Positions 15,728 to 23,879 of a stretch of 50,233 nt of DNA are shown piece by piece. Position 1 is the stretch's first letter; each line of letters starts with the position of its first letter. The stretch comes from a virus, in IMG/VR virus record IMGVR_UViG_3300021519_000016, positions 1 to 50,233 of that record, one strand, 5' to 3'. Below the pieces are notes generated by a model. It did not search any database, was not told the DNA's origin, and saw nothing but the letters and a program-made list of their open reading frames with translations. The position numbers and the translations under genes are program-made.

Positions 15728-17340
15728 TGAGTGAAGATAACGAATATCGTATTGGTGCAAGAATTGATTCACTTCCAAAAGAAGATGATACTTTTGCAAA
15801 GCAAGATCCATTTAATAAAGATTGGGATCTTTTAAAAACATTTAACGGTTTAGATAATAATTTTAAACGCCGTGCACAAAGAATGTCAAAGGCGGATGCA
15901 ACACCAGCATACATGGATAGCGCAATGGCCATTAGTACAGGTATTAATGGAGCAGCATCAAAAGAGATTAATCCAGGTCTTATTTATAGAAATGGCTACG
16001 GACTATTTGATGTTATTACTCCACCTTGGAATCTTTATGAACTAGCAAATTATTACGATACATCTTTTGCTAATCATGCTGCAATTGATGCAAAAGTAGA
16101 AAACATTGTTGGACTTGGATATGACTTTGAGGTTTCAGCAAGAACGATGCTCAAAATTGAATCATCAACAGACTCAGGTGCCAGTGATCGTGCAAGGAAA
16201 AGAATTGAAAGAGCAAAAATTGAAATGCGAGATTGGTTGGAAAGTTTAAACAATGATGATTCTTTTACTTCTTCAATGGAAAAAGTGTACACAGATTTAC
16301 AGGCAACTGGAAACGCATACTTAGAAATTGGTAGAACTGTAAAAGGTGATATAGGTTATGTTGGGCATATACCAGCAACAACAGTTCGTGTAAGAAGACT
16401 TCGTGATGGCTTTGTTCAAGTAATTGCAAATAAAGTTGTTTATTTCCGTAACTTTGGTGCATCAAATCCAAATCCACTAGGAACTGATCCAAGACCAAAT
16501 GAGATTATTCATTTTAAGCAGTACTCTCCTCTAAATACTTTTTATGGTGTTCCAGATATTATTTCAGCAATTAATTCTTTATACGGAGACTCTCTTGCAT
16601 CACAATACAATATTGATTTCTTTAGTAATAAGGCTGTTCCTAGATACGTTGTAACTCTTAAGGGAGCAAAGTTATCTGCAGAGGCAGAAGATAAAATGTT
16701 TAGATTCTTGCAGACTGGACTTAAAGGACAAAACCATAGAACTCTCTATATTCCTCTTCCTCCAGACTCAGACACAAACAAAGTTGAGTTTAAAATGGAG
16801 CCAATTGAAAATGGTATTCAAGAGGGATCATTTAAGGAATATCGCAGGCAAAACCGTGATGATATCTTGGTAGCACATCAGGTTCCACTTTCAAAACTTG
16901 GTGGAGGAGATTCTGGATCAATTGCTTCAGCATTATCACAAGATAGAACATTTAAAGAGCAGGTAGCAAGACCTTCTCAAAGACAACTTGAAAAGCATAT
17001 TAACAAAATCATTCGTGAAAAAACTGATATTTTAGAGTTTAAGTTTAATGAACTAACCCTTACAGATGAAATTACTCAGTCTCAAATTCTTGAGAGATAT
17101 GTTAAGAATCAGATTATTGTTCCTAATGAAGCAAGAGAGCAGTTGGGAATGGCACAGCGTCCAGGAGGAGATGAACCCCTTCAACTCAAGCCAGAACAAG
17201 CAGCAGATGCCACGGCCAATAGAGCAAGAGATGCAGAACGCACAAATAATAACTCAGATAGTCCATCAACTGTTTCTGGAAGAAACCCAAAAGGTGAAGG
17301 CAGAAAGTTTGATGGAGAGTCCGAATTGTCCACATTGTGA
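15727..17340 (+). CDS. Phage portal protein
   Basis: This is the dodecameric ring at the capsid vertex through which DNA enters and leaves. The 537-residue length fits. The stretch H-F-K-Q-Y-S-P-L-N-T-F-Y-G-V-P-D (about residue 260) followed by a helical block N-I-D-F-F-S-N-K-A-V-P-R is characteristic of the PBSX/HK97-type portal family. The last 60 residues are polar, Asn/Arg/Glu-rich and probably disordered. It precedes protease, scaffold and capsid in the standard head-gene order. The large terminase normally found just upstream is not here; its place is taken by a tail protein and a small gene. Confidence 0.92.
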   Translation: MSEDNEYRIGARIDSLPKEDDTFAKQDPFNKDWDLLKTFNGLDNNFKRRAQRMSKADATPAYMDSAMAISTGINGAASKEINPGLIYRNGYGLFDVITPPWNLYELANYYDTSFANHAAIDAKVENIVGLGYDFEVSARTMLKIESSTDSGASDRARKRIERAKIEMRDWLESLNNDDSFTSSMEKVYTDLQATGNAYLEIGRTVKGDIGYVGHIPATTVRVRRLRDGFVQVIANKVVYFRNFGASNPNPLGTDPRPNEIIHFKQYSPLNTFYGVPDIISAINSLYGDSLASQYNIDFFSNKAVPRYVVTLKGAKLSAEAEDKMFRFLQTGLKGQNHRTLYIPLPPDSDTNKVEFKMEPIENGIQEGSFKEYRRQNRDDILVAHQVPLSKLGGGDSGSIASALSQDRTFKEQVARPSQRQLEKHINKIIREKTDILEFKFNELTLTDEITQSQILERYVKNQIIVPNEAREQLGMAQRPGGDEPLQLKPEQAADATANRARDAERTNNNSDSPSTVSGRNPKGEGRKFDGESELSTL

Positions 17341-17365
17341 TATATGTATAAAAAGGGCTTATAAT

Positions 17366-18781
17366 ATGATGGTGAGTAATATATCCAAGGCCCATTGGAA
17401 TTCAGATGGGGAAAATTTGCGTCTGTCAATGCCTTTTTCAAAGGTAGACAAAGAACGAAGAACCGTATCTGGATTTGCATCCCTAGACAACATTGACAAG
17501 CAAGACGATATCGTTACAGCAGAAGCATCAATGGACGCCTTTGCAAAATTCCGAGGAAATATTCGTGAGATGCACCAGCCATTAGCAGTTGGTAAAATGG
17601 TTGACTTTAAAGCAGAAAAATATTTTGATCCAGAATCAAAAAAGTTTTATAGCGGTGTCTTTGTATCTGCCTATGTTTCAAAGGGCGCACAAGATACTTG
17701 GGAGAAGGTCCTTGATGGAACTCTTTCTGGTTTTTCAATTGGTGGAAGAATGAATAAATGGGATGATGGGTTTGATGAAAAGTCAGACAAAGCAATTAGA
17801 ATTATTAAGCAATACGATTTGATAGAGTTGAGTCTTGTAGATTCCCCAGCAAATCAGTTTGCAAATATTGTATCAGTTGAAAAGGTTGATGGAGTCGATG
17901 TATTTAAAGCAGATGCCACCGTACTTGAAAATGTTTTTTATGATAGAGAGTCTGGCATAGTACAGATTTCAGAGAATGAATCAGAGGTAAGTCCTACAAC
18001 AGGCAATGCTATGGAAAATATAGGTTTCGTTGAAAAAACGGATAATGAAAAAGTAACAATGATAAAATTCTTAGTCGATAGTGCTAAAGGCATTAATACT
18101 TCTAAGATTAACAAGGAGGAAAACCTTATGGCAAAATCAACAAAAAACACAGTTGAAGAAATCGTAGAGAAATCTGATATTGCAGTTGAAACAACAGAGG
18201 TCGCTCTAAAGTCAGATGGTAACGATGAAGTTACAAAGGCTTCAACATGTCCAGATTGTAAGATGTCTATGGATGCATGCAAGTGCGATTCAAAGGCTGA
18301 AACAACAGATGAAGAGTCAACAGAAAAGGCTGCAAAGCCTGCAGTTGATGAAGCAGAATCTGCAGCAGAGGCTGCTGCTGAAACACCAGCAGATGAAGAG
18401 GCAGAGGCTAAGAAAAAGCCTATGGCTCCTAAGTCAGATGAAGTAGTTGCAGAAGCAATTGCAGAAACCAATGACGGTCTTGAAAAAGCCTTTAGCGATC
18501 TAGTAGAAATAGTCAAGTCATTGCAATCAGAAGTAGAACTTTTAAAGTCTACCAAGGTTGACATTGAAGTGGCACAAACATCATTTGAAGCAGTTGCAAA
18601 AGATATTGCATCAGCAACAAATGTATTTAATGAATTTGGTAAGCGTGTGGAACTTGTAGAGCAAGACACTGCTTTCCGAAAGTCTGGCGATCTCGGCGAG
18701 ATAGTACAGAATCAACCTGAAACGGTTGAAAAATCCCTATGGGGCGGTAGTTTCCTCAAAACAGCCGATCTATTCATTTAG
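17366..18781 (+). CDS. Prohead protease fused in frame to scaffold region
   Basis: The N-terminal domain (residues 1-200) is a herpesvirus-type/HK97 prohead serine protease: His70 in R-E-M-H-Q-P, Ser124 in L-S-G-F-S-I-G-G, and L-I-E-L-S-L-V-D-S-P after it. It would clip the scaffold and itself during capsid maturation. The same frame then continues into an acidic, Ala/Glu-rich scaffold-like region with a strong internal start at 18128, giving 471 residues in all. I chose 17366; TATAAT at 17360-17365 and the ATG/ATG/GTG series make the exact start uncertain. An upstream ATG at 17312, overlapping the portal gene by 29 nt, would add C-P-H-C-D-I-C. Confidence 0.85.
   Translation: MMVSNISKAHWNSDGENLRLSMPFSKVDKERRTVSGFASLDNIDKQDDIVTAEASMDAFAKFRGNIREMHQPLAVGKMVDFKAEKYFDPESKKFYSGVFVSAYVSKGAQDTWEKVLDGTLSGFSIGGRMNKWDDGFDEKSDKAIRIIKQYDLIELSLVDSPANQFANIVSVEKVDGVDVFKADATVLENVFYDRESGIVQISENESEVSPTTGNAMENIGFVEKTDNEKVTMIKFLVDSAKGINTSKINKEENLMAKSTKNTVEEIVEKSDIAVETTEVALKSDGNDEVTKASTCPDCKMSMDACKCDSKAETTDEESTEKAAKPAVDEAESAAEAAAETPADEEAEAKKKPMAPKSDEVVAEAIAETNDGLEKAFSDLVEIVKSLQSEVELLKSTKVDIEVAQTSFEAVAKDIASATNVFNEFGKRVELVEQDTAFRKSGDLGEIVQNQPETVEKSLWGGSFLKTADLFI
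18128..18781 (+). CDS. Scaffolding protein from an internal start of the protease gene
   Basis: AAGGAGG at 18113-18119 lies 8 nt before an ATG at 18128 that is in frame inside the protease gene, one of the strongest ribosome sites in the window. The 217-residue product begins M-A-K-S-T-K-N and is acidic. It holds a C-x2-C-x7-C-x-C cysteine cluster near residues 39-52, an Ala/Glu-rich disordered stretch (60-105), a predicted coiled coil (115-185), and a C-terminal basic/aromatic end. This arrangement matches nested protease/scaffold genes such as lambda C/Nu3. The product should be the abundant internal scaffold, removed by the protease. Confidence 0.75.
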   Translation: MAKSTKNTVEEIVEKSDIAVETTEVALKSDGNDEVTKASTCPDCKMSMDACKCDSKAETTDEESTEKAAKPAVDEAESAAEAAAETPADEEAEAKKKPMAPKSDEVVAEAIAETNDGLEKAFSDLVEIVKSLQSEVELLKSTKVDIEVAQTSFEAVAKDIASATNVFNEFGKRVELVEQDTAFRKSGDLGEIVQNQPETVEKSLWGGSFLKTADLFI

Positions 18782-18804
18782 AAAAAATCACAGGAGGTGA
18801 CAAT

Positions 18805-19950
18805 ATGTCGGAACAAAATATAGAAAAGAACCAGCCAGGTACCTCAGGGAACATTGGCGGAACAGCACCAGGACTCTACCAGGGTCAAGGCGCATTCGCA
18901 TCAGGTTCAGATGCAGCAAGTAACGTACCAGGTAACTACACAGACGGTGGTGTATTGGGTAATATCCCAACAGCACGTCTAGGAGTTAATGATGGTCCAA
19001 ATGCAGTAAATCCTTCAGGTGAGGCTGGATCAGGTATCCTACGCCCAGAGCAAGCACGTCGTTTTATTGACTACGTGTGGGATGCAACCATTCTCGCCCA
19101 AGATGGCCGTCGTGTTACTATGAGAGCCAATACAATGGAACTCGAAAAGGTAAACGTCGGAGAGCGTGTAATCCGTGCAGCAGCGCAAGCAGTTGGCGAC
19201 TACACAAACGCAGGTGCAACATTCTCAAAGGTTGAATTGACTACAAAGAAGATTCGTCTTGACTGGGAAGTATCTGCAGAAGCACTAGAAGATAACATCG
19301 AAGGTGCAGCACTAGAAGATCACATTGTCCGTTTAATGACAAATGCTTTCGGTAATGATATCGAAGACCTTGCAATTAACGGTGATGGCGCAACAGGATC
19401 ATTCCTTTCAATCATGAACGGTTTCGTAAATCGTGTCAAGACTGATGGAGATGCTCACGAGTCAGTTGTAACAGTCGCTAATAACGCTTGGACAACAGAC
19501 GTAATGCAGAACATCATCACAGCAATGCCACGCAAGTATCGTGCTATCAAGTCTAACTTGAAGTTCTATGCTGGTACTGATGCATTCCAGGGAATTGTTA
19601 AGAATAATGGTACTCTAGCAGACGCAGTCGCTGAAGCATTTGCTTCACAGGCTGGTGGAACACCAATGAACCGTCAAGCATACCTTGATGGTGGAGCACA
19701 GACATTCGGAGGAGCACGTACAACTCGTGTTCTAGGTGTCGACGTTCAGGAAGTTCCTTACTACCCTGCAGGATATGTCGACTTGACATTCCCACAGAAC
19801 CGTGTATGGGGATTCCAACGTGATATTACTGTAAACCGTGAATACAAGCCAAAGAAGGACACTGTAGAATATACAGTCTTCGTTCGCTTCGGTATTCAGT
19901 GGGAAGAGCAGGATGCAATTGCATTCGCTGATGCTGCATCAGATTCATAA
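18805..19950 (+). CDS. Major capsid protein (HK97 fold)
   Basis: The 381-residue product follows the scaffold by 23 nt with a near-ideal ribosome site, AGGAGGTGA at 18792-18800. The first 65 residues are Gly/Ser/Pro-rich and flexible. From about residue 75 there is the N-arm and a long helical spine (V-N-V-G-E-R-V-I-R-A-A), then I-R-L-D-W-E-V-S-A-E-A-L-E-D and E-D-L-A-I-N-G-D-G, typical of HK97-type capsid proteins of actinophages. Codon usage is visibly more C-ending (ATC, TTC, CGT) than its neighbours, as expected for a very highly expressed gene. A terminator follows directly. Confidence 0.93.
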   Translation: MSEQNIEKNQPGTSGNIGGTAPGLYQGQGAFASGSDAASNVPGNYTDGGVLGNIPTARLGVNDGPNAVNPSGEAGSGILRPEQARRFIDYVWDATILAQDGRRVTMRANTMELEKVNVGERVIRAAAQAVGDYTNAGATFSKVELTTKKIRLDWEVSAEALEDNIEGAALEDHIVRLMTNAFGNDIEDLAINGDGATGSFLSIMNGFVNRVKTDGDAHESVVTVANNAWTTDVMQNIITAMPRKYRAIKSNLKFYAGTDAFQGIVKNNGTLADAVAEAFASQAGGTPMNRQAYLDGGAQTFGGARTTRVLGVDVQEVPYYPAGYVDLTFPQNRVWGFQRDITVNREYKPKKDTVEYTVFVRFGIQWEEQDAIAFADAASDS

Positions 19951-19971
19951 TCTGTAATCAGTAAAATTTAG

Positions 19972-20005
19972 GGGGAGTAGGAGTTAACGCTCCTGCTCCC
20001 CTTAT
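19972..20005 (+). terminator. Rho-independent terminator after the capsid gene
   Basis: GGGGAGTAGGAG (19972-19983) pairs with CTCCTGCTCCCC (19990-20001) over a 6-nt loop, 12 bp with one G-U, followed by TTATTAACTT. It would limit read-through from the capsid gene into the connector genes. Confidence 0.85.
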
Positions 20006-20015
20006 TAACTTATAA

Positions 20016-20024
20016 TGATATAAT
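20016..20024 (+). promoter_or_regulatory. Extended -10 promoter, TGATATAAT
   Basis: A perfect extended -10 lies right after the capsid terminator and 18 nt before the ATG at 20043. AGGAGG lies in between (20032-20037). A second TATAAT sits at 20011-20016. It restarts transcription of the connector genes. Confidence 0.65.
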
Positions 20025-20042
20025 ACTATTTAGGAGGTAATA

Positions 20043-20483
20043 ATGGAAAACATGAATAATAATCCAATTACAGAAGAAGCAGTAGTTGAAACACCAGTTG
20101 TTGTAGAGGCGCCCGTCGTAGAAACACCAGCAGTTGAAGAAGCACCTGTAGAGTCTGTAATTGAAGAATCACTAGTTCAAGAGGCAATAACTGCCCCATC
20201 GTATGAATCTCATTCCAATGAAGTACAGGCCCTTGGCCCCGTAGATAATGGAGTTATGGGAACTACATCAGTACCAAGACCAGAACCACGCTTAGTTGAA
20301 AAAGCACCAGAAGATTTATCTGTAAAGCAAGCAATTTATTCAACAAAGAATGTTACATGGGAAGGTGTTGGTAAGGTTTATAAAGGCTACAACATTGTTA
20401 CAGAAGAAGCATTAGATAAGTGGTTAACAAGATCACATATTCGTATTGCAACACCAGAAGAAGTAAAAAAGGCTTTTGGGTAA
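20043..20483 (+). CDS. Head-associated protein with Val/Glu/Pro-rich N-terminus
   Basis: Residues 7-50 are a low-complexity run of V-E-T-P and V-E-A-P type units, likely an extended, disordered arm. The last 55 residues form a small domain (T-K-N-V-T-W-E-G-V-G-K-V-Y-K-G-Y, then L-D-K-W-L-T-R-S-H-I-R). This layout resembles head decoration or fibre proteins encoded just after the capsid gene in actinophages, where the C-terminal module anchors to the shell; that comparison is from memory. It has a strong ribosome site, its own promoter and the position after the capsid terminator, so it is probably made in quantity. Confidence 0.65.
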   Translation: MENMNNNPITEEAVVETPVVVEAPVVETPAVEEAPVESVIEESLVQEAITAPSYESHSNEVQALGPVDNGVMGTTSVPRPEPRLVEKAPEDLSVKQAIYSTKNVTWEGVGKVYKGYNIVTEEALDKWLTRSHIRIATPEEVKKAFG

Positions 20484-20489
20484 CAATCA

Positions 20490-21398
20490 ATGGAGGTCAT
20501 GAGAGTTCCACCTTATCCTATTAATACAACATGGAATTTACCCATACCAAACTATGAGTATATTCAATATGTTGAGGATTTGGTGGACCACTCAGTAGTA
20601 GAAACAACGGTAACTTCTGATGCTAACGGAATAGTTCAGTATGAGTTGCCCCTGGATAAAGTACAATATGATAGAAAGTTTTATATTAAGTTTTATGACT
20701 CAGAACATATTCATACACTTTATGAAGAAAATTTAGATATTATTAGACCATATGTAAATGCTAATAAACTAGGAACAACAGCATCTGAAATTGCAGAATA
20801 TAGAATGCTTGAGTTAGTCGCAAGATCTATTGTAGATACAATTATTCCAAATGGTTTTTATAATCATAAACAAATTATTCAAACAACAGGTCAAGGAACA
20901 GACTACTTCCCATTATGGTATGACACAAATAAAATTTTAAAAGTTTATGAAAATAACAAATTAGTTTATGATGTTGATACTCCAGAAGATAATGAGTACC
21001 AATTTGTCATAACATTAGATAACTCTGCTGTTCAAAAATTTATTGCAGATCCATATAACAGAGCAGAGCAAGCACCACCAAATATTCCATCAGCAAGGGG
21101 AGATTTAGGATATTATGGTTTTCAATCAGTTGGCTTTCCAGCAGGATATGATTATACATTTATTGTAGATACTGGATTTAAGACAATTCCAACAGATGTT
21201 GCTTACGCAACAGAAACATTAATGGAAGATATTAAGTGTGGAAAGTTAGATTACTATAAGAGATATGTCACAGCATACAATACAGATCAGTTTAGAATTC
21301 AGTTTGATAAGTCCATGTTTGGAGGAACTGGCAATCTCTTAGTTGATAAGATTTTGGATAAATATTCAAATACAATTCTTAAACCAGGGTTAATTTAA
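20490..21398 (+). CDS. Probable head-tail connector protein
   Basis: The 302-residue protein is placed between capsid and neck genes, where the adaptor that plugs under the portal is usually encoded. It begins with a beta-rich domain of about 105 residues (starting P-I-N-T-T-W-N-L-P), followed by a helical segment (A-E-Y-R-M-L-E-L-V-A-R-S-I-V-D-T) like the helices of connector proteins, then a second beta-rich part. The start is uncertain: ATG 20490 has no ribosome site, while GGAGG at 20492-20496 is too close (2 nt) to the next ATG at 20499. Function is inferred from gene order, not from a recognised motif. Confidence 0.65.
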   Translation: MEVMRVPPYPINTTWNLPIPNYEYIQYVEDLVDHSVVETTVTSDANGIVQYELPLDKVQYDRKFYIKFYDSEHIHTLYEENLDIIRPYVNANKLGTTASEIAEYRMLELVARSIVDTIIPNGFYNHKQIIQTTGQGTDYFPLWYDTNKILKVYENNKLVYDVDTPEDNEYQFVITLDNSAVQKFIADPYNRAEQAPPNIPSARGDLGYYGFQSVGFPAGYDYTFIVDTGFKTIPTDVAYATETLMEDIKCGKLDYYKRYVTAYNTDQFRIQFDKSMFGGTGNLLVDKILDKYSNTILKPGLI

Positions 21399-21844
21399 TG
21401 ATATGCGAATCAACAGATTATATGTTTCCTATGCAGGGTTCAGTATACTATCCTATAGTTGATCAGGGAGACTTTGGTGCAATTAAAAAGCATTGGGTAA
21501 TAGATAAGCAGTTTGCTTGCATATTTTCTTCTGCTGGAAGAGCGTTTAAAGAAGAACTTAAACCTAATGTAAGCATAAAAGAAAATGCAGTACTTGTTGG
21601 TAGGGTAAAATCAGACTTAAGAATTTCTTCTCGTGATGCCAAGAATCCACTAACAAACATATTAATTACAGACATAAAAGATAAAGATGGAAATATTGTA
21701 TACATGGAAACTTCAGGTCCAAGGTCTGGCAAAGGAACTTTATTTGAAATAGCAACTTTTGAACCATTTGTTGGAGCCTTTGGAGTAATAGATTTTTATA
21801 AGGTTGTAATTAGAAGATCTGAAAATCAAGCAGGTGATCTATGA
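21398..21844 (+). CDS. Probable head-tail stopper/neck protein
   Basis: This 148-residue beta-rich protein begins on the stop of its neighbour (TAATG) and ends within the start of the next (ATGA). It has a C-E-S-T-D-Y-M-F-P-M-Q-G N-terminus and a middle that would form a small barrel (L-V-G-R-V-K-S-D-L-R-I). The size and position after the connector fit a head-closure or stopper protein. No family signature is certain. Confidence 0.55.
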   Translation: MICESTDYMFPMQGSVYYPIVDQGDFGAIKKHWVIDKQFACIFSSAGRAFKEELKPNVSIKENAVLVGRVKSDLRISSRDAKNPLTNILITDIKDKDGNIVYMETSGPRSGKGTLFEIATFEPFVGAFGVIDFYKVVIRRSENQAGDL

Positions 21845-22515
21845 TAACTAAGTTTAATTCTAATCAGTTTAAAAAAGAAATGACAAATATTGTTAATTAT
21901 TCTGTTGGATTTTTAGAAGGAGTTCAAAAAGGAAAAACTATATTCCTAAAAAATTTTGGAATGCAAACAGTAGAATTGATGAAAGAATTTATAGATTCAA
22001 ATGCAAGAGTAAATCCTCAAATGCTTGAGCACGTATATGAATGGTATCAAATTGGAAGCCCAGATGCAAGACTATATGATATTTCATACACAACAAGTAA
22101 TTTAGGATTATCTTTTAAGTCATCTTTTAGTCAATCTATATCAATTAAAAATGGGTCAAGAACTCCTTTTTATGACAAAGCAAGAATTATGGAAAAAGGA
22201 ATCCCAGTAACGATTAGACCAAAAAATGCACAAGTCTTAGCATTTGATGATAATGGTGAGACTATTTTTACAAGGGGTCCAGTACAAGTTATGAATCCTG
22301 GAGGAACAGCAGCAGAGCGTGGCTTTGAAAAAACATTTGATATGTTTTTTAATAAATATTTTTCACAAGCATTTTTAAGAACAAGCGGTATTGCAAAATA
22401 TCTTGAAAATCCACAGGTATATAAAAAAGATATGCAAGCAGGCAAAAAGATGGGTAAGTCTAAAGGACTATCAACTGGATATAGATGGATTGCTAATGCA
22501 GGAATGGGTGGATAA
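21841..22515 (+). CDS. Neck/tail-completion protein, HK97 gp10-like
   Basis: The 224-residue product has a helical N-terminus (residues 8-50), H-V-Y-E-W-Y-Q-I-G-S near 70, and the sequence T-R-G-P-V-Q-V-M-N-P-G-G at about 142, which I recognise from gp10-like neck proteins of actinophages. A basic Gly/Lys-rich C-terminus follows. It would join the capsid connector to the tail terminator. It overlaps both neighbours by 1-4 nt, so the neck genes are made as a coupled set. Confidence 0.75.
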   Translation: MITKFNSNQFKKEMTNIVNYSVGFLEGVQKGKTIFLKNFGMQTVELMKEFIDSNARVNPQMLEHVYEWYQIGSPDARLYDISYTTSNLGLSFKSSFSQSISIKNGSRTPFYDKARIMEKGIPVTIRPKNAQVLAFDDNGETIFTRGPVQVMNPGGTAAERGFEKTFDMFFNKYFSQAFLRTSGIAKYLENPQVYKKDMQAGKKMGKSKGLSTGYRWIANAGMGG

Positions 22516-22808
22516 TGGCTATAGTTATTGATCATCCACCATCATTTATAAATGCATTTTTACAGCAAAAACTTGGTGCAGACTTTGGAGCAATCCCAAT
22601 GTTTCCAACTGTTCCTACAGATATGATATCCATGGCAGAAGGGTTTTCTATTCAAGATTTAACAGAAGGAACAAGATTTAGTTTTAACGGTAATGCTGCT
22701 ATTTACGATAGAATGCACAGAATTAGAAAGTCTCCTTTCCCTCATATTAAATGCGAACAACTTCTTTATTATTTTAATGCTTTAACAGAAGATGCAGTAC
22801 CAATTTGA
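22515..22808 (+). CDS. Tail terminator-like protein, N-terminal part
   Basis: The 97-residue product (I-D-H-P-P-S-F-I-N-A-F-L-Q near the start, K-S-P-F-P-H-I-K-C-E-Q near residue 77) looks like the N-terminal half of a longer tail-terminator/minor tail protein that I recall from actinophages as a single gene of 180-200 residues. It stops at TGA 22806-22808, where the next gene begins in the -1 frame as TTGA. One extra T in the TTT at 22804-22806 would join the two into one continuous protein. Either the halves are separate coupled polypeptides or the gene carries a frame break. Confidence 0.7.
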   Translation: MAIVIDHPPSFINAFLQQKLGADFGAIPMFPTVPTDMISMAEGFSIQDLTEGTRFSFNGNAAIYDRMHRIRKSPFPHIKCEQLLYYFNALTEDAVPI

Positions 22809-23107
22809 TTAGAATAACTCAAACTATCCAGGACCTTTTAGACCGTGGCGATGAATCTGCAGAAGATCTAAATACATGGATTTCTGAAAATCTTGATATT
22901 CAAGGCACAAAGAATGTAGATAGGCCAACAGCAACCGTTCCTGGACATGGAACATTTTATATTCCATATTTTCATAACATAAAGATATATCAATTAGAAG
23001 AAACAAGGGACATTGTAGACTTTGGAACAGCCCGTACCTATGCGGGGAATAAGATAATTATTGATTATGATTGGCATGCCGTATATCCAGACTTAAATAA
23101 CTCTTAA
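22805..23107 (+). CDS. Tail terminator-like protein, C-terminal part (TTG start or frameshift)
   Basis: This frame begins with TTG at 22805, overlapping the upstream stop, and encodes T-Q-T-I-Q-D-L-L-D-R-G-D-E-S-A-E-D, then I-K-I-Y-Q-L-E-E-T-R-D-I-V-D-F-G-T-A and Y-A-G-N-K-I-I-I-D-Y. In single-gene homologs, as I remember them, this text directly continues the upstream protein. No ribosome site precedes the TTG and no good slippery heptamer is present. Possible explanations are coupled reinitiation, transcriptional slippage on TTT, or a real or technical one-base deletion. Confidence 0.7.
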   Translation: MIRITQTIQDLLDRGDESAEDLNTWISENLDIQGTKNVDRPTATVPGHGTFYIPYFHNIKIYQLEETRDIVDFGTARTYAGNKIIIDYDWHAVYPDLNNS

Positions 23108-23118
23108 TAAAAAGGCTG

Positions 23119-23124
23119 TATAAT
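23119..23124 (+). promoter_or_regulatory. Possible -10 (TATAAT) for the tail tube gene
   Basis: TATAAT lies in the 65-nt gap before the tail tube gene, without a proper TGN extension or -35. The surrounding AAAAGGCT...AGCCCTTTT (about 23109-23149) can form a weak bulged hairpin. The ribosome site GAGGTG (23161-23166) is 6 nt before the ATG at 23173. Confidence 0.35.
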
Positions 23125-23172
23125 TGTAGTGAGGAAACAAGCCCTTTTAATAAAATGAAAGAGGTGAAAAAT

Positions 23173-23829
23173 ATGGCTAATTATAGTCGCGGTTCAAGCA
23201 GTAACATTATCGTGGGTGCAGCAGCACTTTTTACACATAATGCAGGCCCAATCGGATACGATGAAGACGGCAAGATTACAGATGCGCAAGCAGCAATAGA
23301 TCTTCCAGCACTTACAGCATCCGCAACATCCTATAAGGATACTCTGTCAAATGATGGAGATTTCACAAATATAGGATACACATCAAATGGTTTGGATATT
23401 GAATTCAATCCAGATTTTGGTGATGTAGCAGTAGATCAACTTCTTGACGTTGCTCGTTTATTCAAGCAAGGCATGACAGTTAATCTAAAGACATCTTTTG
23501 CAGAAGCAACACTAGAAAATCTTCTAGTAGCAATTGCAGGAAAAGATAGCGATCTTCCAGAAGCAGTTTCAGGAATTCATTCATTGAGAATGTCTGCAGG
23601 AGATATTGGCGACGTTCCTCTAGAGCGTGGCCTTGTAGCAGTAGGACCAGGTTCTGGTTCTTCTCTAGATCCAAAGGAAAGAATCTACGTAGCATATCGT
23701 GCACTCTCAATTGAGACTGTTACAGTATCTGCAAAGCGTGATGCAGCATCTATGTTCGATGTATCATTCCGTTTGCTTCCAAATGACAATGCGTCATATG
23801 GTAAGATTGTAGATCGTTCACTAGCGTAA
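23173..23829 (+). CDS. Major tail tube protein
   Basis: The ATG at 23173 has GAGGTG 6 nt upstream, which favours it over the ATG at 23155 (whose product would begin M-K-E-V-K-N). The 218-residue product is a beta-rich subunit with I-G-Y-T-S-N-G-L-D-I-E-F-N-P-D-F and A-Y-R-A-L-S-I-E-T-V-T-V-S-A-K-R-D, a pattern of major tail proteins in long-tailed siphoviruses. Codon usage is shifted to highly expressed style (CGT, ATC, TTC) like the capsid gene. It is followed by a strong terminator and then the assembly chaperones, which is the standard order. Confidence 0.85.
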   Translation: MANYSRGSSSNIIVGAAALFTHNAGPIGYDEDGKITDAQAAIDLPALTASATSYKDTLSNDGDFTNIGYTSNGLDIEFNPDFGDVAVDQLLDVARLFKQGMTVNLKTSFAEATLENLLVAIAGKDSDLPEAVSGIHSLRMSAGDIGDVPLERGLVAVGPGSGSSLDPKERIYVAYRALSIETVTVSAKRDAASMFDVSFRLLPNDNASYGKIVDRSLA

Positions 23830-23846
23830 TACAACTTAATATGATA

Positions 23847-23879
23847 GGCTCAATCCTTCGGGGTTGGGCCTTTCTGTTT
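23847..23879 (+). terminator. Rho-independent terminator with UUCG loop
   Basis: GGCTCAATCC (23847-23856) pairs with GGGTTGGGCC (23861-23870), 10 bp including two G-U, closed by a C(TTCG)G tetraloop and followed by TTTCTGTTT. It ends the tail tube transcript. Confidence 0.88.

Noticed and set aside
17066-17365. Upstream start for the protease at 17066
   Set aside because: It lies deep within the portal gene in another frame, and the residues before about 17312 do not resemble any protease N-terminus.
17938-18669. Long antisense frame of 243 codons opposite the scaffold
   Set aside because: It mirrors the GCA/GAA-rich scaffold codons and reads as Ser/Ala-rich low complexity. It has no ribosome site and would oppose all other genes.
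22778-22808. Programmed -1 frameshift in the tail terminator genes
   Set aside because: The overlap contains no X-XXY-YYZ heptamer. CCA-ATT slipping to ACC-AAT would break pairing, so a classical -1 site is not supported.
23109-23149. Terminator between the neck genes and tail tube
   Set aside because: The arms AAAAGGCT and AGCCCTTTT need a bulge and a large loop that contains a -10 box. It is too weak to call.
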